Part shown: in pieces, positions 52,300-61,523 of the stretch
Numbering within the stretch: position 1 is the first letter of the stretch
Layout of the letters: the number at the start of each line of letters is the position of its first letter
DNA from: Mycobacterium intracellulare ATCC 13950
Lineage (GTDB): Bacteria > Actinomycetota > Actinomycetes > Mycobacteriales > Mycobacteriaceae
DNA length: 64,000 nt
Assembly (NCBI RefSeq): GCF_000277125.1
Contig: NC_016946.1
Span: forward strand, 4,278,001-4,342,000
Reading direction: 5' to 3'
Notes under the pieces: generated by a model
Databases searched by the model: none
What the model saw: only the letters and a program-made list of their open reading frames with translations
Told to the model about the DNA's origin: nothing
Position numbers and translations under genes: made by a program

Positions 52300-53868
52300 T
52301 CAGGACCGACGGTCGCGCATGTCCAGGACGGCCAGGTGGCTGAACAGCATGCTGGTTCCGATCGGGTTGCCCCCACCGGGATACGCGGTGCCGCTGGGAG
52401 CGGCCATGGTGTTGCCCGCCGCGTACAGGCCCGGAATCGGGTGGCCGGACGTGTCGAGCACCCGCGCCGCGGCGTCGGTGCGCAGGCCGCCTTTGGTGCC
52501 CAGGTCCGAGATGCCGAACGCGGCGGCGTGATAGGGCGGCGAGTCGATGGGCACCAGCGGCGAGGCGCCCGCCGAGAACGCGCGATCGAACGCCTCGTCG
52601 CCGCGGCCGAAGTCCTCGTCGACGCCGGAGGCGGCAAAACCGTTGAACCGCTTCACCGTTGCCGCCAGCCGCTCGCCCGGCACCCCGATCTTGGCGGCCA
52701 GCTCCTCGAGGGTGTCCGCGGAGTGCCACAGGCCGGCGGCGACGTACTTCTCGGTCTCGACGATGGAGACGTTGGCCGCCTTGACCGGCGGCACCTCGCC
52801 CTCGGAGTCGTCGTAGATCATCCAGTACGGCAACGTGATTGAGCCGTCCTGCAGTTGCGCGATGATCTCGCGGCCGGCCCGGTCGTAGGCCCGGGACTCG
52901 TTGACGAATCGGTCGCCGTCCTGGTTGACAAAGATGCCGCCGGTGAACCACAGCGCGAAGGCGGACCGGCCGTCGGGATGGGTCATGCCCGGCGACCACC
53001 AGGCCTGGTCCAGCAGGTCGGTGTCCGCGCCCGCGGCGATGCCGGCCTGCAGCGCCAGACCACGACTTCCCGGGCCCCCCATGGTGTCTCGCGCGCTGCC
53101 CGGCACCCCGTACTTCCGCCGCAGCTCGTCGTTGCCCTCGAAGCCGCCGGCAGCCAGCAGCACGCCCCGGCGGGTGCGGACGGCGCGGCGCTGCCCGCCG
53201 GTCTCGACGATCGCGCCGGTGACCCGGCCGTCGTCTACCACGAGGTCGACCAGCGCGGTGTCGCGCTGCAGCGACGCGCCCGGGTACTCGCCGATGGCCT
53301 TGAGGAAGCGGGCGATCAGCGCGCGGCCCCCGACGTAGTAGTCCGACGGCGGTTCGGCGCCGAGCCGGTCGGTGTCCAGCGGCCCGCGGATCGCGTCGCG
53401 GAACTCGGGGGCGGCGGCCACCGCCAGCGGCTTGGCCGCGATGTGGCGCTGGCCGTCGAGGCGCGCCTTGGGCGCCTTGCCGTAGTAGTCGGGCCACGGC
53501 AGCGGCACGAACTTCAGGTTCGGGTCGGCCTCCAGGTACTCGATCAGCGGCGCGCCGCCGCGGACGTAGGTTTCCTGCAGCTCGCGCGGGGTGCGATCGC
53601 CGACCACGGCGCGGTAGTAGGTGAGCGCGTCCTCGATGGTGTCGTCGGTGCCGGCGCGCAGCAGCACCGGATTGCACGGGAACCACACGCCGCCCCCGCC
53701 GGAATACGCCGTGGTGCCACCGAATTTCGCGGTGGCCTCGACCAGGAGCACGTCGAGGCCTTCGCGCGCCGCGGTGTACGCGCCGGTCACGCCGCCGCCG
53801 CCCGATCCCGCGACCAGTACGTCGCATTCGGCCGTCCAGTCCGCGGGTCCCAAGAGGCGGGCGTCCAT
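52300..53868 (-). CDS. FAD-dependent oxidoreductase, 3-ketosteroid delta1-dehydrogenase-like
   Basis: A 522-residue flavoprotein of the KstD / fumarate-reductase flavoprotein family. FAD-binding N terminus CDVLVAGSGGGGVTGAYTAA with VLLVEATAKFGGTTAYSGGG, a middle DYYVGGRALIARFLKAIG, GVLLAAGGFEGNDELRRKYG, a substrate-side WFTGGIFVNQDGDRFVNES, VDEDFGRGDEAFDR and the C-terminal PGLYAAGNTMAAPSGTAYP. KstD enzymes introduce a double bond at C1-C2 of 3-ketosteroids; whether this paralogue acts on steroids is not shown. ATG at 53866-53868. The acyl-CoA synthetase gene lies 23 bases upstream on the same strand. Confidence 0.87.
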   Translation of the reverse strand: MDARLLGPADWTAECDVLVAGSGGGGVTGAYTAAREGLDVLLVEATAKFGGTTAYSGGGGVWFPCNPVLLRAGTDDTIEDALTYYRAVVGDRTPRELQETYVRGGAPLIEYLEADPNLKFVPLPWPDYYGKAPKARLDGQRHIAAKPLAVAAAPEFRDAIRGPLDTDRLGAEPPSDYYVGGRALIARFLKAIGEYPGASLQRDTALVDLVVDDGRVTGAIVETGGQRRAVRTRRGVLLAAGGFEGNDELRRKYGVPGSARDTMGGPGSRGLALQAGIAAGADTDLLDQAWWSPGMTHPDGRSAFALWFTGGIFVNQDGDRFVNESRAYDRAGREIIAQLQDGSITLPYWMIYDDSEGEVPPVKAANVSIVETEKYVAAGLWHSADTLEELAAKIGVPGERLAATVKRFNGFAASGVDEDFGRGDEAFDRAFSAGASPLVPIDSPPYHAAAFGISDLGTKGGLRTDAAARVLDTSGHPIPGLYAAGNTMAAPSGTAYPGGGNPIGTSMLFSHLAVLDMRDRRS

Positions 53869-53891
53869 CAGCGGAGACTACCTCGCCGCGC

Positions 53892-55541
53892 TCACAGGTA
53901 GCGCTGCCGGCCGTGCGACGCGAATTCCGCGTCGAGCGAGCGCTTTTCGTCGGCGCTCATCCGGTGGTACGCGGACGCTCCCCGCCCGGCCCACCGATAC
54001 ACCGGGTCGTCGGTATGCCAGCGCTGTCGTTGCAGCACGCGCTTGAGCACCTTGTTGGAGCCGGTGACGGGCAGGCTCGTCGACAGCCTCAGGAACCGGG
54101 GAGCGCCCTTGCTGCCCAAATCTTGCTGGGCGGACAGGTAGGCGGCGAACCCGGCGGCGTCGAAACTCTCGGGATCGGCCACCTCGAGGGCCGCCATCAC
54201 CTGATCGCCCGAGCGCGGATCGGGCACCGCGTAGACCCCGGCCGCCACCACGTCCGGGTGCCGGCGCAGCACACGCTCGATGCTCAGCGCGGACGTGTTC
54301 TCGCCGTCGACCCGGATCCAGTCGCCGCGGCGGCCGGCGAAGTAAAGGAACCCCGCCTCGTCCCGGTACCCGAGGTCGCCGGTCCAATACCAGCCGTTGC
54401 GGATCCGCTCGGCGTCGGCGTCGTCGTTTTTGTAGTAGCCCTCGAACGTCCGGGTGCCGGCCTTGTCGACGATTTCGCCCACGGCCTCGTCGGGGTTGAG
54501 CACCCGGCTGTGCTCGTCGAGGAGCGCGGGCGGGCAGTCGGTCAGCGTCTGCGGATCGACCACCGCGACACCGGGGTGGGCCGGCCGGCCCAGCGCCCCC
54601 GGCGGTGCGTCCGGGGCGTGCGCGACGGCGCCGCCACCCTCGCTCGAGCCGTAGCCCTCCAGCAGCTCCGCGCCGAAGCGGCGCCGGAACTGCGCCTGGT
54701 CGTCCGGTGACGCCTCGGTGCCGAAGCCGCGGACCAGCGCGTTGTCGGCGTCGTCGGGCCGCTCGGGTGTGGCCATCAGATAGGCGAGCGCCTTGCCCAC
54801 GTAGGTGAAGAACGTCGCGCCGAAGTAGCGCACGTCGGGCAGGAACCGGGACGCCGAGAACACCGGCGTCAGGCACACCGTGGCGCCGTTGGCCAGCGCC
54901 GGCGCCCACAGCGCCATGATCGCGTTGCCGTGGAACAGCGGCATGCAGCAGTAGTCGACGTCGTCGCGGACATGCCCGAACTTCTCGGTGGCCGTGTGCG
55001 CGATTAAGGCCAGCCGCCCCTGGCTGCATTTGACCGCCTTCGACGCGCCCGTCGTCCCCGAGGTGAACAGCAGCAGGAACAACGACTCCGGGCCGACCCC
55101 GGCCGCGACGTCGGGTTGGCCGCGGTGGGCGTCCACGCGCTCGCGGTAGCCGGGGTCGTCGACCTGCAGAAAACGGTCCGCCGCCAGTTCCAGGCCGAGC
55201 CCGCGCAGTCGCTCCGTGCCCGCGGCGTCGGTGACGATCATCTGGCAATCGGTGTGCCGGATCTCTTCGGCCAGCTCGGCGGCGCCGCGGGTCGGGTTGA
55301 TGCCCACCACGGTCGCCCCCGCCAGCGCCGCGCCGCCGAGCCAGAAGACGAAGTCGGGCAGGTTGTCCAGCAGCACCCCGATGTGAAACGGGCCGTCACT
55401 GCGCATCGATCGGGCCAGCGCGGCGCGCGCGGCGGATTCGCGGACCACCTCGTCCCACGTCCAGTCGCGGTCGCGGGTGCGCAGCCCGACGTGTTCGTCA
55501 CCGAGGCGATCGAGGAGCATCGTCGCGATGTCGGCGGCCAT
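53892..55541 (-). CDS. Acyl-CoA synthetase (FadD17/FadD1-like)
   Basis: A 549-residue adenylate-forming enzyme that couples a carboxylic acid to CoA via acyl-AMP. Motifs: AMP-binding LLLFTSGTTGASKAVKCSQ, CMPLFHGNAIMALW, GYGSSEGGGAV, the hinge region WYWTGDLGYRDEAGFLYFAGR with DWIRVDGEN, and the catalytic-Lys segment LPVTGSNKVLKRVL. Sequence resembles FadD17, a steroid side-chain ligase, and FadD1. ATG at 55539-55541 is 1 base after the SnoaL-like stop, so the two are coupled. With the KstD-like gene downstream, a steroid or aromatic acid substrate is a reasonable inference. Confidence 0.88.
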   Translation of the reverse strand: MAADIATMLLDRLGDEHVGLRTRDRDWTWDEVVRESAARAALARSMRSDGPFHIGVLLDNLPDFVFWLGGAALAGATVVGINPTRGAAELAEEIRHTDCQMIVTDAAGTERLRGLGLELAADRFLQVDDPGYRERVDAHRGQPDVAAGVGPESLFLLLFTSGTTGASKAVKCSQGRLALIAHTATEKFGHVRDDVDYCCMPLFHGNAIMALWAPALANGATVCLTPVFSASRFLPDVRYFGATFFTYVGKALAYLMATPERPDDADNALVRGFGTEASPDDQAQFRRRFGAELLEGYGSSEGGGAVAHAPDAPPGALGRPAHPGVAVVDPQTLTDCPPALLDEHSRVLNPDEAVGEIVDKAGTRTFEGYYKNDDADAERIRNGWYWTGDLGYRDEAGFLYFAGRRGDWIRVDGENTSALSIERVLRRHPDVVAAGVYAVPDPRSGDQVMAALEVADPESFDAAGFAAYLSAQQDLGSKGAPRFLRLSTSLPVTGSNKVLKRVLQRQRWHTDDPVYRWAGRGASAYHRMSADEKRSLDAEFASHGRQRYL

Positions 55542-55542
55542 C

Positions 55543-56097
55543 TCAGGCCGACGCGTGCACGAGGTCCAGGTACTCCTGCGGCAGCTCGTCGCGGGACAGC
55601 TTGGTCACGCTGACCACACCGGGGTTGTAGGAGTCCTCACCAATGATCTTGCCGCTCTTGTCGATTGGCCACAGCAGCAGCTGCCGGAACACCACCAGGT
55701 AATCCCCGTCGGGGTCGTCGACCGGCATCCCGAGGATGCGCGTCAGCTCCGCCGCCGGGTAGAGCTGCTTGAGCAGACCCTCGGTCACCAGGCAGTCGTC
55801 GTCGACGACGAGCCGCTGCACCTCGAACTCGAGAATGTTGGTGCGGGTCGCCAGGAAGTCGACGTAGTAGCTGCGCACCCCGTCGGTGGTTTTCGCGCCC
55901 ACATCCTGGGCCCCGTGCCAAAAGTGGTAGGCGGGATCGGGGCTCAGCGTCGCCATCAACCGCTCCAAATCCGGTGCGGCCTCGGCCTTCATATGTTCGA
56001 TCACCACGCTCAGCACCGCCCGGTGCCGCTCGTTGGTGGTTTCGGCCAACCGCCTCTCCAGCGGTTCCCAGGTCCGGTTGGGGTCGATGATCGCCAT
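55543..56097 (-). CDS. SnoaL-like / NTF2-fold protein
   Basis: A 184-residue protein of the nuclear transport factor 2 superfamily (ketosteroid isomerase, SnoaL and dehydratase relatives). Visible: HMKAEAAPDLERLMATLSPD, PAYHFWHGAQDVGAKTTDG, VRSYYVDFLATRTNILEFEV and DYLVVFRQLLLWPIDKSGKI. Such small cone-shaped barrels isomerise, hydrate or bind hydrophobic ring compounds. No catalytic assignment is possible. ATG at 56095-56097 (MAIIDPNRTWEPL); a further 12 residues upstream are open. It is the first structural gene of the run to KstD-like and birA. Confidence 0.82.
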   Translation of the reverse strand: MAIIDPNRTWEPLERRLAETTNERHRAVLSVVIEHMKAEAAPDLERLMATLSPDPAYHFWHGAQDVGAKTTDGVRSYYVDFLATRTNILEFEVQRLVVDDDCLVTEGLLKQLYPAAELTRILGMPVDDPDGDYLVVFRQLLLWPIDKSGKIIGEDSYNPGVVSVTKLSRDELPQEYLDLVHASA

Positions 56098-56179
56098 GCG
56101 GTCATCATCACGAATCCGCCGGCCCGCGGTCATCCGCCAGCCGTCGCCCGTATTCGCCGATCCGCCCGACGCTCGTCGG

Positions 56180-57319
56180 TCAGGCCTGTTCCGGTTCGTC
56201 GAGTTCGGTCGAGGACAGCGCGATCCGCCGGATCATGAGCACCAGCGTGGCGATGAACCGGTCCATCGGATCGTTGAGATCCCACCCCATCTGCGACCCC
56301 ACATGCGCGAGCCGCGCCGCGACGGTGCTGTGATGCAGATGCAGTTCGGCGGCCGTGCGCCGCAGCGACCCGAATACGAGGAAGGCCTCCACGGTGTCGA
56401 CGTCGAGCGCACCCGTAGGTGTCGCGGCAATCTCGTCGATCCGCAACACATCTCGTTGCCGACGCACCCGTTCCAGGGGGATGTCGGCCAACAGCTCCAG
56501 CGCGCTGAGCCGCTCGTAGGCCACGGCGCGCCTGCCGTAACCGGTCGACGACGCGAAGCGCAGCGCGCCCAGCGCCTGCTGCCAGGAGGTGGCCGCGGCC
56601 AGCGCTTCGACGCTGGCACCGATGCCGACCCAGGGACCCCGGTTCGCCCCCTCGGTGCGCCGTCCCGGGAACGCGGTGGTGATCGCGCCCTCCAGCCCGT
56701 CGGAGAGCGCCCGGGTGTCGATGGGCCCCTGGCACAGCACGGCCGTCGCGTTCCCGATGGCGGTCGAGCGCACCGACGAGCCCGGAAGCTGGCGGGCGAT
56801 GATCCGCAGCGCCTCGGGCGGCGAGTGCGCCGACACCGCCAGCACGCAGATGTTGCGCTTCTCGTCCAGCCCGAGCAGGCGGACCGCCCGCACCCGATCC
56901 TCCCGGCGCTCCTTGCCGGACAGCACGACTTCGAGCAGCGCCGGGTCCCCGATGTGCAACTCGCCCGACGCCCCGGCGCGCGCCGGCACCGCGCGCAGCG
57001 TGTGGGCCAACCGATCGAGCAGCACCGGATCGAGGGCGTGCCCGGGACCGTCGCGCTCCAGCCACACGCTCGGCTCGTCCGCCGGTGCCGGCGGCGGCAC
57101 ATCCCCGCCCGGTTCCAGGCCGCCCGTCGCGTCGTAACGAATCACGGTGCCCGACGCCCACCGCGCGCCGATCGGGCACTCGGCCAGCAACGCCGCGCAG
57201 CGCACCACGGTGTCGGCGTCGGCCGCCGACTCGTGGAGCCGGTCGAAGTGGGAGATGATCCGCAGCACAGAGGCGGAATCGGAACCCAGTTGCGACATGC
57301 GCGCCGGATCGGCGTTCAT
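56180..57319 (-). CDS. PucR/CdaR-type transcriptional regulator
   Basis: A 379-residue regulator with a C-terminal helix-turn-helix of the PucR type: [20 protein letters not shown], then [20 protein letters not shown], and an upstream GGDEF-like GGDEF_2 region ([20 protein letters not shown]). Such proteins activate catabolic genes in response to a substrate. ATG at 57317-57319. It lies 82 bases upstream of the SnoaL-like gene on the same strand, and diverges from accD5, so it is the likely controller of the inserted catabolic set. Ligand unknown. Confidence 0.82.
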   Translation of the reverse strand: MNADPARMSQLGSDSASVLRIISHFDRLHESAADADTVVRCAALLAECPIGARWASGTVIRYDATGGLEPGGDVPPPAPADEPSVWLERDGPGHALDPVLLDRLAHTLRAVPARAGASGELHIGDPALLEVVLSGKERREDRVRAVRLLGLDEKRNICVLAVSAHSPPEALRIIARQLPGSSVRSTAIGNATAVLCQGPIDTRALSDGLEGAITTAFPGRRTEGANRGPWVGIGASVEALAAATSWQQALGALRFASSTGYGRRAVAYERLSALELLADIPLERVRRQRDVLRIDEIAATPTGALDVDTVEAFLVFGSLRRTAAELHLHHSTVAARLAHVGSQMGWDLNDPMDRFIATLVLMIRRIALSSTELDEPEQA

Positions 57320-57404
57320 CAGCGGAGGTTACCGTCAAAGCCCTTCAAACCCCTTTAAAGCCCATGAAACGGACGGGCTACCAGCCACGCTAAGCTCGAC
57401 TCCC

Positions 57405-59045
57405 ATGACGAGCGTTACCGACCACACCGCGGAACCCGCTGCCGAACACACCATCGACATCCACACCACCGCGGGCAAGCTGGCCGAACTGCACAAGCGC
57501 CGCGAGGAGTCGCTGCACCCGGTGGGTGAAGAGGCCGTCGAGAAGGTGCACGCCAAGGGCAAGCTGACCGCCCGCGAGCGCATCCTCGCCCTGCTCGACG
57601 AGGACTCGTTCGTCGAGCTCGACGCGCTGGCCCGGCACCGGAGCAAGAACTTCGGCCTGGAGAACAACCGCCCGCTCGGCGACGGCGTGATCACCGGCTA
57701 CGGCACCATCGACGGCCGCGACGTGTGCATCTTCAGCCAGGACGCCACGGTGTTCGGCGGCAGCCTCGGCGAGGTGTACGGCGAGAAGATCGTCAAGGTC
57801 CAGGAGCTGGCGATCAAGACCGGGCGCCCGCTGATCGGCATCAACGACGGCGCGGGGGCGCGCATCCAGGAGGGCGTCGTCTCGCTCGGCCTCTACAGCC
57901 GCATCTTCCGCAACAACATCCTGGCCTCCGGCGTCATCCCGCAGATCTCGCTGATCATGGGGGCCGCCGCCGGTGGGCACGTCTACTCCCCCGCGCTGAC
58001 CGACTTCGTGGTCATGGTCGACCAGACCAGCCAGATGTTCATCACCGGGCCCGACGTCATCAAGACCGTGACCGGCGAGGACGTCACCATGGAGGAGCTG
58101 GGCGGCGCCCACACCCACATGGCCAAGTCGGGCACCCTGCACTACGTCGCCTCCGGTGAGCAGGACGCCTTCGACTGGGTCCGCGACCTGCTGAGCTACC
58201 TGCCGCCCAACAACGCGACCGACCCGCCCCGCTACGCCGAGCCGCACCCGCCCGGCGCCATCGAGGACAACCTCACCGAGGAGGACCTCGAGCTGGACAC
58301 GCTGATCCCGGACTCGCCCAACCAGCCCTACGACATGCACGAGGTGATCACCCGCATCCTCGACGACGACGAATTCCTGGAAGTCCAGGGGGGTTACGCG
58401 CAGAACATCGTCGTCGGGTTCGGCCGCATCGACGGCCGCCCGGTCGGGATCGTGGCCAACCAGCCGACGCAGTTCGCCGGCTGCCTGGACATCAACGCCT
58501 CGGAGAAGGCGGCCCGCTTCGTGCGGACCTGCGACTGCTTCAACATCCCGATCATCATGCTGGTCGACGTGCCGGGCTTTTTGCCGGGCACCGGCCAGGA
58601 GTACAACGGCATCATCCGGCGCGGCGCCAAGCTGCTGTACGCCTACGGCGAGGCCACCGTCCCCAAGATCACCGTCATCACCCGCAAGGCCTACGGCGGC
58701 GCCTACTGCGTCATGGGCTCCAAGGACATGGGCTGCGACGTCAATATCGCCTGGCCGTCGGCGCAGATCGCCGTGATGGGGGCCTCCGGCGCCGTCGGAT
58801 TCGTCTACCGCAAGCAGCTTTCCGAGGCGGCCAAGGAGGGCAAGGACGTCGACGCGCTGCGCCTGCAGCTGCAGCAGGAGTACGAGGACACCCTGGTCAA
58901 CCCGTACGTCGCCGCCGAGCGCGGATACGTCGACGCGGTGATCCCGCCCTCGCACACCCGCGGCTACATTGGCACGGCGCTGCGCCTGCTGGAACGCAAG
59001 ATCGCCCACCTGCCCCCCAAGAAGCACGGGAACATTCCGCTGTGA
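57405..59045 (+). CDS. accD5: Acyl-CoA carboxylase carboxyltransferase subunit AccD5
   Basis: AccD5 transfers carboxylate from carboxybiotin on AccA3 to propionyl-CoA (and acetyl-CoA), giving methylmalonyl-CoA for methyl-branched lipids. The 546-residue beta subunit has the two crotonase-like domains: N-terminal with [18 protein letters not shown] and [19 protein letters not shown]-terminal with [36 protein letters not shown] and [23 protein letters not shown] at 57405 gives [20 protein letters not shown]. accE5 overlaps the stop. It corresponds to Rv3280. Confidence 0.96.
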   Translation: MTSVTDHTAEPAAEHTIDIHTTAGKLAELHKRREESLHPVGEEAVEKVHAKGKLTARERILALLDEDSFVELDALARHRSKNFGLENNRPLGDGVITGYGTIDGRDVCIFSQDATVFGGSLGEVYGEKIVKVQELAIKTGRPLIGINDGAGARIQEGVVSLGLYSRIFRNNILASGVIPQISLIMGAAAGGHVYSPALTDFVVMVDQTSQMFITGPDVIKTVTGEDVTMEELGGAHTHMAKSGTLHYVASGEQDAFDWVRDLLSYLPPNNATDPPRYAEPHPPGAIEDNLTEEDLELDTLIPDSPNQPYDMHEVITRILDDDEFLEVQGGYAQNIVVGFGRIDGRPVGIVANQPTQFAGCLDINASEKAARFVRTCDCFNIPIIMLVDVPGFLPGTGQEYNGIIRRGAKLLYAYGEATVPKITVITRKAYGGAYCVMGSKDMGCDVNIAWPSAQIAVMGASGAVGFVYRKQLSEAAKEGKDVDALRLQLQQEYEDTLVNPYVAAERGYVDAVIPPSHTRGYIGTALRLLERKIAHLPPKKHGNIPL

Positions 59046-59341
59046 GTCGAGTGAGCGACGGGAACGAGACGAACAATTCGGCCGCTGTGAGTGACGAAAA
59101 CGGTTCTGCGGCAACCGAAGCCGCGCCCGAGGCGCACGAGCCGCACATCCAGATCCTCAAGGGCGAACCCACCGTCGAGGAGGTGGCCGCGCTGGTCGCG
59201 GTGCTGGGCAGCGTCGGCGGTGCGCCCGAGCCCGAACAGCCCGAGGAGACCCGCTGGGGTCTGCCGGTCGACCGGCTGCGGTTCGCGATGTCGAACTACC
59301 AGCGGCTCACGTTCCAGCAAATGACCCACATGAGGCATTGA
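59042..59341 (+). CDS. accE5: Acyl-CoA carboxylase epsilon subunit AccE5
   Basis: A 99-residue epsilon subunit that binds AccA3-AccD5 and raises carboxylase activity. The C-terminal acyl-CoA carboxylase epsilon motif is [20 protein letters not shown], then [18 protein letters not shown]; the N terminus is acidic and disordered. It is much shorter than the M. tuberculosis protein, which has a long N-terminal repeat region. GTG at 59042 overlaps the accD5 stop as GTGA; maf starts inside the stop (TTGA). Confidence 0.9.
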   Translation: MSRVSDGNETNNSAAVSDENGSAATEAAPEAHEPHIQILKGEPTVEEVAALVAVLGSVGGAPEPEQPEETRWGLPVDRLRFAMSNYQRLTFQQMTHMRH

Positions 59342-59970
59342 CCCGCCTGGTGCTGGCGTCGGCCTCGGCCGGCCGGCTCAAGGTGTTGCGTCAGGCCGGC
59401 GTCGACCCGCTGGTCGTGGTGTCCGGCGTCGACGAGGACGCGGTCGCGGCCGCGCTGGGACCCGGCGCGGAGCCGCCCGACGTGGTGTGCGCCCTGGCCC
59501 GGGCCAAGGCCGAACAGGTCGCCGGCGGGCTGGACGGCGCCGTCGCGGCCGATTGCGTTGTCCTTGGCTGTGATTCGATGCTTTCCCTCGACGGCCGGCT
59601 GTGCGGCAAGCCCGGGTCGGCCGACGCCGCGGCGAGCCAGTGGCGCCGCATGGGCGGGCGCTCCGGCGGGCTGCACACCGGGCACTGCCTGCTGCGGATG
59701 TCCGACGGCGCGATCACCCATTGCGAGGTCGAATCCGCTTGCACCACAGTCTATTTCGCCGAACCGACGGAGACCGATCTGCGCGCCTACGTGGCCGGCG
59801 GCGAACCGTGGCACGTGGCTGGCGGCTTCACCCTCGACGGGCTGGGCGGCTGGTTCGTCGACGGCATCGACGGCGACCCGTCGAACGTGATCGGCGTGAG
59901 CCTGCCGCTGCTGCGGCGCCTGCTGGGGCGGGCCGGGCTGTCGGTGGCCGCGCTGTGGGCCGGCAATTGA
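59338..59970 (+). CDS. maf: Maf-like nucleotide pyrophosphatase
   Basis: A 210-residue Maf/Ham1-fold protein that hydrolyses dTTP/UTP or modified nucleotides to monophosphates, with a role in division arrest in other bacteria. Motifs: [19 protein letters not shown] (S/T-R-X-R region), [32 protein letters not shown] and [30 protein letters not shown] (quoted in part). TTG at 59338-59340 overlaps the accE5 stop as TTGA; no ATG or GTG precedes the conserved LVLASAS. Corresponds to Rv3282. Confidence 0.9.
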   Translation: MTRLVLASASAGRLKVLRQAGVDPLVVVSGVDEDAVAAALGPGAEPPDVVCALARAKAEQVAGGLDGAVAADCVVLGCDSMLSLDGRLCGKPGSADAAASQWRRMGGRSGGLHTGHCLLRMSDGAITHCEVESACTTVYFAEPTETDLRAYVAGGEPWHVAGGFTLDGLGGWFVDGIDGDPSNVIGVSLPLLRRLLGRAGLSVAALWAGN

Positions 59971-60064
59971 CCCCGAGCGCCGAATTGTGGGGCCGAATCC
60001 CGCTCCAACCGCGGCAACTAGTCGACGTTGGTGACGAAATCCCGGGATGAGTAGGCTCGGCAGC

Positions 60065-60967
60065 GTGGCATTACCCCCCGATCCAAGCCCGACACTGTCG
60101 AACTACGCCCACCCCGAGCGACTGGTCACGGCCGACTGGCTGTCGGCCCACCTGGGCACCCCCGGCCTGGTGATCGTCGAGTCCGACGAGGACGTGCTGC
60201 TCTATGACGTGGGCCACATCCCCGGTGCGGTGAAAGTCGACTGGCACACCGATCTCAACGACCCGCGGGTCCGCGACTACATCGACGGTGCGCAGTTCGC
60301 GGAGTTGATGGACCGCAAGGGCATCGCCCGCGACGACACCGTGGTGATCTACGGCGACAAGAGCAACTGGTGGGCCGCCTATGCGCTGTGGGTGTTCACG
60401 TTGTTCGGCCACCCGGACGTGCGCCTACTCAACGGCGGCCGCGACCTGTGGCTGGCCGAACGCCGGGAGACCACGCTGGACGTCCCCACCAAGACGTCCA
60501 CCGGCTACCCCGTCGTCACGCGCAACGACGAGCCCATCCGCGCCTTCAAGGACGACGTGCTGGGGATCCTCGGCAGCCAGCCGCTGATCGACGTGCGCTC
60601 GCCCGACGAGTACACCGGCAAACGCACGCACATGCCCGAGTACCCCGAGGAGGGCGTGCTGCGCGGCGGCCACATCCCCACCGCCCGGTCGATCCCGTGG
60701 GCCAAGGCGGTCGACGAGAGCGGCCGCTTCCGCAGCCGCGAGGAACTCGAGGAGCTCTATGGCTTCCTCGAGCCCGACGACAAGACCGTCGTGTACTGCC
60801 GCATCGGCGAACGGTCCAGCCACACGTGGTTCGTCCTGACGCACCTGCTGGGCAAGCCCGGCGTGCGCAACTACGACGGGTCGTGGACCGAGTGGGGCAA
60901 CACCGTGCGCACCCCGATCGTCGCGGGCCCCGAACCGGGACCGGCACCGGGGCCCGTCTCCGTTTGA
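60065..60967 (+). CDS. sseA: Thiosulfate sulfurtransferase (rhodanese) SseA
   Basis: A 300-residue two-domain rhodanese that moves sulfane sulfur to thiophilic acceptors. First domain: [20 protein letters not shown]; second domain: [34 protein letters not shown] and the active-site loop [14 protein letters not shown] with Cys near 245. I start at GTG 60065-60067, which matches the known protein ([17 protein letters not shown]); an ATG at 60047 would add six residues. A SufE-like gene follows after 10 bases, giving a small sulfur-transfer pair. Confidence 0.91.
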   Translation: MALPPDPSPTLSNYAHPERLVTADWLSAHLGTPGLVIVESDEDVLLYDVGHIPGAVKVDWHTDLNDPRVRDYIDGAQFAELMDRKGIARDDTVVIYGDKSNWWAAYALWVFTLFGHPDVRLLNGGRDLWLAERRETTLDVPTKTSTGYPVVTRNDEPIRAFKDDVLGILGSQPLIDVRSPDEYTGKRTHMPEYPEEGVLRGGHIPTARSIPWAKAVDESGRFRSREELEELYGFLEPDDKTVVYCRIGERSSHTWFVLTHLLGKPGVRNYDGSWTEWGNTVRTPIVAGPEPGPAPGPVSV

Positions 60968-60977
60968 TGGGTTCGTC

Positions 60978-61400
60978 ATGAGCATGCCCGCGCCGCTGGC
61001 CGAGGTGGTCTCCGACTTCGCCGAGGTCGAGGGCCAGGACAAGCTGAAGCTGCTGCTGGAATTCGCCGACGAGCTGCCGGACCTGCCGCCCGAGCTCGAA
61101 GAGCGGGCCATGGAGCCGGTGCCCGAGTGCCAGACGCCGCTGTTTCTGCACGTCGACGCCAGCGACCCGAACCGGGTGCGGTTGCACTTCAGCGCGCCCG
61201 CCGAATCGCCGACCACCCGGGGTTTCGCGTCGATCCTGGCCACCGGCCTGGACGAGCAGCCGGCCGCCGAAATCCTGGCGGTGCCCGAGGATTTCTACGA
61301 CGACCTCGGGTTGGCCGCGCTGATCAGCCCGCTGCGATTGCGCGGCCTGTCGGCGATGCTCGCGCGCATCAAGCGCAGGCTGCGCGAGTCGACCGGATAA
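60978..61400 (+). CDS. SufE-like sulfur acceptor protein
   Basis: A 140-residue SufE family protein, which takes sulfur from a cysteine desulfurase. It reads [19 protein letters not shown], the acceptor cysteine is Cys51 in [14 protein letters not shown], and [20 protein letters not shown] and [20 protein letters not shown] are conserved. Pairing with sseA suggests sulfane transfer, but no desulfurase is in the window. ATG at 60978. Corresponds to Rv3284. Confidence 0.9.
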   Translation: MSMPAPLAEVVSDFAEVEGQDKLKLLLEFADELPDLPPELEERAMEPVPECQTPLFLHVDASDPNRVRLHFSAPAESPTTRGFASILATGLDEQPAAEILAVPEDFYDDLGLAALISPLRLRGLSAMLARIKRRLRESTG

Positions 61401-61465
61401 ACCCGGACCGCCTCGTCGGCCCAACGGCGCGGCGCTTAGACTTCCCGAGAACTCGTTGTAAGAAA

Positions 61466-61478
61466 TTCTCTTAGAGAA
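61466..61478. promoter_or_regulatory. Palindrome TTCTCTTAGAGAA upstream of accA3
   Basis: Six-base arms around a single T, in an AT-rich patch 45-60 bases before the accA3 start. Symmetry and position suit an operator for a lipid-metabolism regulator; no regulator is identified. Confidence 0.4.
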
Positions 61479-61523
61479 GCCCCGCAGAAATACGTCTGCG
61501 ACCGATGCCATACAGGAGGCGCT

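Noticed and set aside
51458..53827. A 789-residue frame fusing birA with a long N-terminal segment
   Set aside because: The extra segment is a shifted reading of the KstD-like gene, rich in Arg and Pro as shadows usually are.
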